Shown: piece after piece, positions 57,750-63,493 of the stretch
Numbering within the stretch: the stretch's first letter is position 1
How the letters are laid out: each line of letters starts with the position of its first letter
Assembly (NCBI RefSeq): GCF_002287075.1
Contig: NZ_NSKE01000010.1
Span: 81,419-145,418, forward strand
DNA from: Fodinibius salipaludis
Lineage (GTDB): Bacteria > Bacteroidota > Rhodothermia > Balneolales > Balneolaceae
Direction: 5' to 3'
Length of the DNA stretch: 64,000 nt
Translations under genes and position numbers: made by a program
The notes under the pieces: generated by a model
The model's input: only the letters and a program-made list of their open reading frames with translations
Database searches by the model: none
Told to the model about the DNA's origin: nothing

Positions 57750-58163
57750 TTAACAAGATTTATATTCAACCATCGCTTCCTTAATCCGGTCATTCGAATC
57801 ATAGTTCTCAAGGTAATCTATAAAACGTTTAATCTTTCCGGATATTTTCGTGCTTAAGGTATATAATTTTTTGAACTTTTCCTGATCAATATAATTACAA
57901 TCCAGGGCTACATAACAAACGGATCGTGTTTCTCCGCATGATGCTTTTGCTTGTCCGAGGTAATTGATAAATCGTTTCACTGTTCTGCTTTCAAAACCTT
58001 CAGCTATGTTATTCATAATTGAGACTGAGGAACGTCTTATCTGATCTTTAAGTCCATAATCTTTGGCAAACTTGTTATCAGAGGTAACCTCATAAATCAT
58101 ATTAACCAACTCTCTGGCCAGCTTCCAAATCTCTAAATCTTCAAAACGCTCAACGGTCGCCAT
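57750..58163 (-). CDS. Four-helix-bundle protein (S23/IVP family), copy 3
   Basis: 137 residues with the core LKDQIRRSSVSIMNNIAEGFE, more diverged than copies 1 and 2 and with a longer C-terminal helix. It lies upstream of the Wzz gene and is flanked on both sides by AACCTTCAAC-type word repeats in the opposite orientation to those of region 2. Function unknown. Confidence 0.88.
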   Translation of the reverse strand: MATVERFEDLEIWKLARELVNMIYEVTSDNKFAKDYGLKDQIRRSSVSIMNNIAEGFESRTVKRFINYLGQAKASCGETRSVCYVALDCNYIDQEKFKKLYTLSTKISGKIKRFIDYLENYDSNDRIKEAMVEYKSC

Positions 58164-58711
58164 AAGTTTATTTATTTGTTGAAGGTTGAACGTTAAAGGT
58201 TGAAAGTTGGAGCTGATGCTAAGAAACTAACCTCTAACCTTCAACTTGTAACTTTCAACAGGTGGTTTCGCCATTGCGCCTCCTCTCAACCTGAATCTCA
58301 GTTCTCAACCTCAATACTCAGCGTTTCTCTAATTAAAAATTAAAAATAGATAAATGAAAAATGGGTGTGCCCTTTACTCAAGATCTGCTTGATTTTAAGA
58401 ATGCTAAAAGTAATGAAATAATAGACTTTAAGAAAATTTAATAATGAGGTTTTAATCGAGGTATTAGATGATCCACAGTAACCTCTTATCCTGTGATATA
58501 ACCATCTACTAATACGGTTTCACCATGTTTCACAAACCAGGACCTGTCCCTTTCTTCAAAATAAGGAATTTGTGCTGCCAATTGGATGACTAATCCTCTT
58601 AATCTTATCCATCTATTAAATCCCGGTTCCCATTTTTAATTAAATTATTTAAGTGTCTTTTTTTATTGATGTTGTCATGGCATTTATTTTTTTGTAATCA
58701 AAGGTATGGGA

Positions 58712-58846
58712 GTCTATTTTTTGTCACCAAAAAACAGACGAAAAAAGTGCTGTGGGAATTGTAGATTAAGCTCTTTTTATAATCGACAATTAATTTATTG
58801 CTCTTCATCGCTCAGTGCTTTTTTGTTTTGCTTTCCCGCAATTCCC
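58712..58846 (-). repeat. Structured element E3' (short type)
   Basis: Minus-strand half of a dimer. Outer stem GGGAATTG/CAATTCCC (58754-58761 with 58839-58846) encloses 77 bases, shorter than the main type. Tail hairpin 58712-58739 (AAAAAAC-type stem, loop GTCACC on the plus strand). The upstream partner is only partly complementary, so the pseudoknot is degraded here. Confidence 0.65.
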
Positions 58847-58894
58847 CCAGACCCCCGGGTTTTTAAACAGTAAAGTGAATACAAGTTTCAACCT

Positions 58895-59081
58895 TCCGGC
58901 ATAACGAATTCTGTTCGGTGGTCGAGGCTGCCAAGGATAATTCTAAACCGGTATCTCACTTTGAAGTAACCTACTAATTGGAAGGACCATTAGAATTATC
59001 CCAGCCGAAGACCAAAGTGGGTACAGAATTCTTAGGCGGCGACTTTTACTACGTTTTTTGGTCGTTCAAAAAACGTAAAAG
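58895..59081 (+). repeat. Structured element E3
   Basis: Outer stem GAATTCTG (58906-58913) with CAGAATTC (59024-59031). Inner stem GGATAATTCTA (58935-58945) with TAGAATTATCC (58991-59001), a perfect 11 bp; the 5' arm has four extra bases (CCAA) below it. ACCGGT follows the 5' arm and GGACCAT precedes the 3' arm. Tail hairpin ACGTTTTTTG/CAAAAAACGT (59051-59060 with 59067-59076), loop GTCGTT, pairing with GGCGAC (59038-59043). Confidence 0.87.
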
Positions 59082-59124
59082 AAACCAGCAATGGATTTAT
59101 CTTTTTTTGTGAGCCAATAGAGGC

Positions 59125-59258
59125 TTACTTTTTTGAATGAGCAAAAAAGTAAAAAAAAGCTCACCGGGGGAATCGTTGATTTTGTTCTGGATAAATCCGT
59201 TAGCTCACATATTGCTCTGAATAGTTCAAAATTATTACATCCTTCCCGCGATTTCCCC
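59125..59258 (-). repeat. Structured element E3'' (short type)
   Basis: Minus-strand half. Outer stem GGGGAATCG (59167-59175) with CGATTTCCCC (59249-59258, one bulged base). Tail hairpin TTACTTTTTTG/CAAAAAAGTAA (59125-59135 with 59142-59152), perfect, whose loop (CTCATT on the minus strand) pairs with GGTGAG (plus strand CTCACC, 59160-59165). Confidence 0.75.
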
Positions 59259-59309
59259 AAACCCCCGGTTGAACAAAACCGTAAAGTTCACATTCCTTTG
59301 GAGGGATAT

Positions 59310-59489
59310 CTGGGCATAAGAATTCTGAAGTGGAGACCTGCCGGGTGAGGTGAGCAATTCATACCGGCCTTATGTTATAACTGGCACGATAGTTAAAGGA
59401 CCATTGAATTGCTCTTACCCAAAGGTTGGAGCTGTATCAGAATTCTTCGCCTTGATTTTTTACAAGCCTTTTGTATCAAGACAAAAGGC
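59310..59489 (+). repeat. Structured element E4
   Basis: Outer stem AGAATTCTGA (59319-59328) with TCAGAATTCT (59437-59446), perfect. Inner stem GAGCAATTCA (59352-59361) with TGAATTGCTC (59405-59414), perfect. TACCGG directly follows and GGACCATT directly precedes. Tail hairpin GCCTTTTGT/ACAAAAGGC (59466-59489), loop ATCAAG, complementary to CTTGAT at 59451-59456. Confidence 0.87.
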
Positions 59490-59562
59490 GGAAAAAATCC
59501 CCTTGTCCTTCGCCCACAATTCTTATGTCCGGTTTTAAGTCCTCTATATTTATAGGGAAAGA

Positions 59563-59630
59563 ATTTGCCTCCTATACGAAGTACATCATACGGAATAGAG
59601 GGGCAAACAGCTGGCTTTAGGGTCTAGTCC
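59563..59630 (+). repeat. GAATTTGCC...CTGGCTTTAG block, copy 1
   Basis: About 65 bases (TTTGCC ... GGCAAA stem with AAGTACATCATACGGAATAG inside, then CTGGCTTTAG) that recur in diverged form at 60505-60567. It lies after E4. Confidence 0.65.
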
Positions 59631-59703
59631 TGCCAATTTGATAATTTTCGTATCTTTTTTATTCACCAAAGAACTTTTCCTACAAATTTATTAGCTTCTA
59701 TTT

Positions 59704-59997
59704 ATGATTACTGAAGAACAATCACATACCATTCTAAAAACATTGGAGCCTTACAAGCCCATCAAAATTGGTGTGTTCGGTTCACAAGCCCGTTCAGATG
59801 CTAATGAGCAAAGCGATCTCGATTTGCTCATCAATGTAAAACAACCGCTCAACCTTTTTGAACTTATTGAGATTGAAGAAGAGTTAAGTAAACTTTTAGA
59901 TATTGAGGTTGACCTTGTTACGGAACAATCTGTTAACAAACATTTAAAGCCATATATCGATAAAGAGATAAAATATATTCTTAATGAAACACAATAA
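59704..59997 (+). CDS. mntA: MntA-type nucleotidyltransferase antitoxin
   Basis: 97 residues. The minimal nucleotidyltransferase motif GSQARSDANEQSDLD (26-40) has the Gly-Ser and both Asp of the active site, and DVD-type third acid IEVDLVT follows. MNT antitoxins add AMP groups to a tyrosine of the partner HEPN toxin. It overlaps the next gene by 14 bases, the usual arrangement. Confidence 0.92.
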   Translation: MITEEQSHTILKTLEPYKPIKIGVFGSQARSDANEQSDLDLLINVKQPLNLFELIEIEEELSKLLDIEVDLVTEQSVNKHLKPYIDKEIKYILNETQ

Positions 59998-60319
59998 GGT
60001 ATATTTATCGAATATCCTTGATGCTATTGACCGTATCTTGGATTATACAGAAGGGATTAGTCAAAAAGAGTTCAAAGAAAATAATATGATTCAAGATGCG
60101 GTAGTACGTAATTTTGAGATCATTGGTGAAGCCACTAAGAATATTTCTTCTGACCTTAGAGATGAGAATAAACATATCCCCTGGAAAAACATGGCCGGCA
60201 TGCGAGACAAATTAATCCATAATTATATGGGTGTGGATTTAGATGCCGTTTGGAACACTATACATGATATCCTACCCTCACTTCGTAAAGATATTTCTGA
60301 CTTACTAAATAAAAATTGA
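59984..60319 (+). CDS. hepT: HepT-type HEPN toxin (DUF86)
   Basis: 111 residues, all-helical. The ribonuclease motif R-x4-H-x-Y is intact (Arg74, His79, Tyr81 in RDKLIHNY). EIIGEATKNISSDLR is the usual central helix. HepT cleaves RNA and is silenced by MntA. With the mntA product it forms a complete type VII-like toxin-antitoxin pair, with structured repeats on both sides. Confidence 0.92.
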   Translation: MKHNKVYLSNILDAIDRILDYTEGISQKEFKENNMIQDAVVRNFEIIGEATKNISSDLRDENKHIPWKNMAGMRDKLIHNYMGVDLDAVWNTIHDILPSLRKDISDLLNKN

Positions 60320-60437
60320 GCATGAATATTCCCCTCTGGAGAGGGGTGGCCCCGATACTCGGGGTCGGGGTGTGTTTCGCTTTATTATAAACTATGGTAT
60401 CCGTCATTTTTGTCAACAAAAGATCCACAAAGGGCCT

Positions 60438-60500
60438 GTTTCATTTTTGGAACGATGCAAAAACGGAACCCAAAAACATCGCCGGCTGAGAATTTTGTGG
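60438..60500 (-). repeat. Structured element E5, partial
   Basis: Minus strand. Outer 3' arm CAAAATTCT present (plus AGAATTTTG, 60489-60497), but the 5' arm is missing. Tail hairpin (60438-60449 with 60458-60469) has a loop with CATCGT that pairs with GCGATG just upstream (plus CATCGC, 60477-60482): a further independent loop/partner combination. Confidence 0.7.
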
Positions 60501-60504
60501 TCGG

Positions 60505-60567
60505 CAGGTAGGAATTTGCCACTACGGAGTATATCGCATCCAGTAGAGGGATGAGTAAAATAACTGG
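60505..60567 (+). repeat. GAATTTGCC...CTGGCTTTAG block, copy 2
   Basis: Diverged copy of the block at 59563-59630, sharing GAATTTGCC, AGTAxATC, xGTAGAGGG and AACTGGCTTTAG in order. TCGGC before it and GCCGA after it form a closing stem. Confidence 0.6.
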
Positions 60568-60830
60568 CTTTAGCCGATCTTGGGGGTCAATAAATTAGCC
60601 CTCTCCCGACGGATTGGGATTGCGGGCATTAACGGACTGTTTCTTATACCAGGAAATAATTCATAACTGAGTAAATGCTTTATCCAACCACCCCTACGCC
60701 TCTCCTTTCTGTAAGGAGGGGATCATTCGTGCCTTCAGAAACCCGGCATTAGGGTTGTGAGGGAATGCATATGCGGTTGAACGGTGAGGGTCAGAATGTT
60801 TTGTCTGAAAATAAATCTACTAAGTTAACA

Positions 60831-61130
60831 TCATGACTGCACAGAAATATATCGATCAATATCCAATGCACCGTGAAATACTCCCAAAATTATAATGTTT
60901 TGTTCTCCCAATAAATAGGCAATACGATAATGACCATATAAAAGAATACGAATTTCGCCTTCCGGTTCATCACGATATTTATATCCTATCCTGGGATGTT
61001 CTTCCAATATTTGAGCCCGCTCATAAATACCAGCGATAACTTCCGGAGCTATCTTCTCATTGTCTTTTGAGATAAAATCAAAGATTTCTTTCAGCCATGT
61101 TTCAGCTTCATTCGTCCATGTTATTTCCAT
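60831..61130 (-). CDS. ParE/RelE-superfamily toxin
   Basis: 99 residues. ITWTNEAETWLKEIFDFI is the ParE-type start, GIYERAQILEEHPRIGYKYRD the middle, and IRILLYGHYRIAYLL the core beta strands with the Arg region. ParE toxins poison gyrase and RelE toxins cleave mRNA; which applies is unclear, though the start and length favour ParE. It overlaps the upstream antitoxin gene by 10 bases. Confidence 0.9.
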   Translation of the reverse strand: MEITWTNEAETWLKEIFDFISKDNEKIAPEVIAGIYERAQILEEHPRIGYKYRDEPEGEIRILLYGHYRIAYLLGEQNIIILGVFHGALDIDRYISVQS

Positions 61131-61303
61131 GTCCGAATTCTTTTTCCCATATCTTCATTAGAAATTGTTTTATCTTCTCTCAGATCTTCTAACCCACGAT
61201 TAATCATTTCTTCAAAAACAAGTTCCCGCATAATCTCTTCATAGGTAGCATCCTCTGGAAAGGATTCAATAACTTTTTTCATCTTTTCTTTCACTACTGA
61301 CAT
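61121..61303 (-). CDS. Antitoxin of the ParE/RelE-type pair
   Basis: 60 residues, charged and helical (KEKMKKVIESFPEDATYEEIMRELVFEE), ending with a flexible DKTISNEDMGKRIRTW tail that would wrap the toxin. It resembles the short antitoxins paired with ParE in Bacteroidota and related phyla and has no clear DNA-binding domain. Identified mainly by position and overlap. Confidence 0.85.
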   Translation of the reverse strand: MSVVKEKMKKVIESFPEDATYEEIMRELVFEEMINRGLEDLREDKTISNEDMGKRIRTWK

Positions 61304-61518
61304 TTCAACCTACCTTTTTTAATAGTAACAACTTTTCCTGTTCGTTTATTTTAGTATATGAATATCTATTAAACTTGTCTATTTAACAATTTGCTCGCTT
61401 ATCCTCATTTCAATAATACTCACATTACCTGATTTTCAGCGCTTTGGATATAATGTTCTTGCCTATTTTTTGTGACCAAAGAGGGACTTACTTTTTTGAA
61501 TGAGCAAAGGATTATGAT

Positions 61519-61777
61519 ATTCATTTTGCCGCGCCCCGAGCATTCGGGGGGCTTGATCCAAAACGAACCAAAAGATCAAGATCCTCCGTGGAATCCTCCG
61601 ATTAATCGGAGGGCTACTTTGTAGCATTCCACAGGACGGACTTAGAATTGTGAATCCGGCTTCGGCCCTTTGGTGTGAGTATTTCGATGATCCTTTTACT
61701 GTTGTGCTTATTTCCTAAAGAATTACCGGTGCGAAATACTCTTTCACACCCTGTCAAGCCTTCGCTCACAATTCTTA
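61519..61777 (-). repeat. Structured element E6, interrupted by two smaller palindromes
   Basis: Minus strand. Outer stem AGAATTGTGA / TCACAATTCT (61644-61653 with 61766-61775), inner stem GTGTGA and GTATTTCG (61673-61686) with 61732-61749 and four extra bases in the element's 5' arm. ACCGGT and GGATCATC at the usual places. The tail keeps the ATCAAG/CTTGAT pair, but its stem is split by a CCCCGAGCATTCGGGG unit (about 61529-61549), and a second palindrome (about 61581-61639) separates tail and core. Confidence 0.82.
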
Positions 61778-61813
61778 TGCCTACTTTAAACCGTGAAGTA
61801 GATACAAATCTTG

Positions 61814-61900
61814 GCCCCTCCTTGCTTGCAGGGAGGGGTGCCGAGGGACGAGGCGGGGTGGGTCAAAACGTTGCTCATGAGTACAACTCACTTATAACTT
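61814..61900 (+). repeat. CCCCTCCTTGCTTGCAGGGA unit, copy 1
   Basis: GC hairpin CCCCTCC...GGAGGGG followed by GGGTGGGTCAAAACGTTGCT and CTCACTTA. The same series occurs at 63020-63095; here the middle is 13 bases longer. Confidence 0.8.
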
Positions 61901-61932
61901 TGTGGGACTGTAAACCGTCCTCCATCACGAAT

Positions 61933-62028
61933 TAAAAACAAAGATTTCTCCGCTCCGGCTTGAAAACCCACAGCCTCCGGTCGAAATGACATCTTTATAA
62001 ATAAGCAGTCCTGCTTTGTTACTTTGTC
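61933..62028 (+). repeat. AAAAACAAAGATTTCTCC unit, copy B
   Basis: Near-identical to 23372-23464 (copy A), 38 kb away, differing at a small number of positions. Confidence 0.85.
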
Positions 62029-62267
62029 GCTCAAAAACTTAGTCACCTAATTACTCGGGGCACGCAAAGGGGGGACTTCACAGTGCCAACCTCACAAGTT
62101 CAATCCAACATCGAGCATCAAACTTCCAACATCATACACCGTCCACAAACAACCGTCGTTGGTCATCCATCTTCCGTCAATCTGCAACTTAATTACTTAG
62201 TCACCTCATCACCTAATTACTCCATCCCCAAATCAATGGTCATCCGGCTATAGCCGTAATATGCATG

Positions 62268-62603
62268 TTATAGTGAAAACATTTCTTGAAGTACATTTAG
62301 CGTCTTATCTTGGGCAGAAGAACTAATAGTTCCCAATTTTTTTATTAGACGTTGTTTGTCTACTGTACGAATTTGATCTAAAACAATTTGGCCCCGCTTT
62401 TTTTGAAACGTTGTAGTAACCCTTGATGGATAATTTTTAACTGTTGAGGTCATCGGAGCAATAATGACCGTTCGAATATGCCGATTCATTTCATCAGGCG
62501 AAATAACCAGGCAAGGACGTGTTTTCTTGATTTCCGAGCCTTGTGTTGGATCAAGAGAAATTAAGTAGACGTCGAAACGCTGAACAGATTCACTTTTTAC
62601 CAT
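62268..62603 (-). CDS. MazF/PemK-type endoribonuclease toxin
   Basis: 111 residues from the ATG at 62603; a GTG two codons upstream is possible. RFDVYLISLDPTQGSEIKKT is the MazF start, RPCLVISPDEMN follows (Arg of the active site), then TVIIAPMTST and GQIVLDQIRTVDKQRL. The family cleaves RNA at short specific sites. It overlaps the antitoxin gene's stop by 7 bases. Confidence 0.93.
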   Translation of the reverse strand: MVKSESVQRFDVYLISLDPTQGSEIKKTRPCLVISPDEMNRHIRTVIIAPMTSTVKNYPSRVTTTFQKKRGQIVLDQIRTVDKQRLIKKLGTISSSAQDKTLNVLQEMFSL

Positions 62604-62854
62604 GTCCACTCAGTTTTATCCCACTGGCTTGGCGCTTCAACACCTTCTTTGTCAATCAATTGGTCATCATTTTCTTCGGCCATTTTCTCAAAAGCATTAT
62701 CCCAGCCTTTACGGCTTTGCTCGGCAGAACGCAGGATGATCTTATTGTCTTTGAGAATCATTTCTATTTCTTCAGATAGCCCGATTTCTTCAATGATGGG
62801 CTTAGGTATACGAACTCCCTGTGAATTCCCAATACGAATAAGTTTTGTTTTCAT
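62597..62854 (-). CDS. MazE/AbrB-type antitoxin
   Basis: 85 residues. A swapped-hairpin AbrB DNA-binding domain (LIRIGNSQGVRIPKPIIEEI, then EIEMILKDNKIIL) covers the first 45 residues, and an acidic, Trp-containing tail covers the rest, which would block the MazF active site. First gene of the pair; it probably represses its own promoter, located in the AT-rich bases 62855-62905. Confidence 0.92.
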   Translation of the reverse strand: MKTKLIRIGNSQGVRIPKPIIEEIGLSEEIEMILKDNKIILRSAEQSRKGWDNAFEKMAEENDDQLIDKEGVEAPSQWDKTEWTW

Positions 62855-62962
62855 ATCACTATGGATTAATAATGTTATACAATAATGTAATTACAATATA
62901 AGTACCATGCAACGGATGGAATAGGTTTTTAGTGTGCAACCTACTTACACTGATCTTAATAT

Positions 62963-62995
62963 TAGTCCTTCGCTCACAATTCTTAAGTACGGGTT
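62963..62995 (-). repeat. Structured element E7, 5' end only
   Basis: On the minus strand AGAATTGTGAGCGAAGGAC matches the 5' end of E6 and of E1a, but nothing of the inner stem follows; the copy is cut off about 100 bases before mazE. Confidence 0.6.
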
Positions 62996-63019
62996 ATAAC
63001 CGTAAAATAAATACAAATC

Positions 63020-63095
63020 TTAGCCCCTCCTTGCTTGCAGGGAGGGGTTGGGGTGGGTCAAAACGTTGCTCATGAATACTACTCACTTACAAGAA
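63020..63095 (+). repeat. CCCCTCCTTGCTTGCAGGGA unit, copy 2
   Basis: Same unit as at 61814-61900 including GGGTGGGTCAAAACGTTGCT. In both places it directly follows the ACCGT-A-AAATA-ATACAAATCT centre of a structured element. Confidence 0.8.
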
Positions 63096-63240
63096 CTTAC
63101 AAACACACCCCGACCCCGAGGATTCGGGGCCACCCCTCTCAAGAGGGGATTTTCCCATGCCAACTTCAAAGGTTTTTAATCTTACCAGGGGTTAGAGGCG
63201 AATCACGGGAAACATACTTCACGATTTAAAACCAATCCAG

Positions 63241-63425
63241 CATTACGAATTGTGTACGAAGGTCAAAGGATACGAACGTGCATTTTTCACCGGTTCCCAA
63301 TGTATTACCTGACAAATGCTTATATGGACCATTAAAATGCACGTATCCTACAGACTATAGTTGGTTTCACAATTCTAAAGCTGGTGACTTTTTTGATTCG
63401 TTTTTTGGTCGCTCAAAAAATGAAT
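63241..63425 (+). repeat. Structured element E8
   Basis: Outer stem GAATTGTG (63247-63254) with CACAATTC (63368-63375). Inner stem GGATACG plus TGCATTTT (63268-63286, with four extra bases AACG between) with AAAATGCACGTATCC (63334-63348). CACCGGT follows and TGGACCATT precedes. Tail hairpin (63396-63407 with 63414-63425), loop GTCGCT, complementary to GGTGAC (63383-63388). Confidence 0.87.
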
Positions 63426-63493
63426 GCCATAGTTTTAATCGAGAAAATTATGGTGGAATTGCAACAAAAAAGTAGACAGTGGGTTAAGGTAGA

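Larger units (their letters stand above)
58164..59703 (+). other. 1.5-kb intergenic region with two head-to-head structured dimers
   Basis: No credible protein gene; short ORFs here fall across hairpins. 58164-58300 is word repeat; 58712-59081 is dimer E3'/E3; 59125-59489 is dimer E3''/E4; a further half-end (TTCGCCCACAATTCTTATG, 59508-59526) follows. The last 100 bases are AT-rich leader of mntA. Confidence 0.75.
60320..60830 (+). other. Intergenic region with partial structured element E5
   Basis: No gene. A GC hairpin repeat (CCCCTCTGGAGAGGGG, 60331-60346, continuing to 60372), E5 at 60438-60500, the block copy at 60505-60567, and an unassigned remainder with CACCCCTACGCCTCTCC near 60692. 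Confidence 0.65.
61304..62267 (+). other. Intergenic region with structured element E6 and other repeats
   Basis: No gene. A truncated tail hairpin like E3'' lies at 61478-61507, E6 at 61519-61777, a GC hairpin unit at 61814-61900, a CAAAGATTTCTCC unit at 61933-62028, and word repeats to 62225. Confidence 0.7.
62855..63493 (+). other. Intergenic region with structured elements E7 and E8
   Basis: No gene. Promoter region of mazE, then E7 (a 5' end only, about 62963-62995), two GC hairpin repeats (63020-63095 and 63105-63153), and E8 (63241-63425). From 63426 to 63493 lies the presumed right end of the insertion sequence; I could not fix its terminal repeat. Confidence 0.65.

Noticed and set aside
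59133..59348. ORF beginning in a tail hairpin and ending in element E4
   Set aside because: It spans two facing structured elements whose conservation is in base pairing, not in codons; the other copies are not open in the same frame.
58712..63425. Structured elements as integron attC sites
   Set aside because: Layout is suggestive, but the GTTRRRY/RYYYAAC core sites are missing, copies lie on both strands and form head-to-head pairs, and no integrase gene is seen in the window.
63426..63493. Exact right end and target duplication of the IS3 element
   Set aside because: No convincing terminal inverted repeat can be fixed with only one end in the window.
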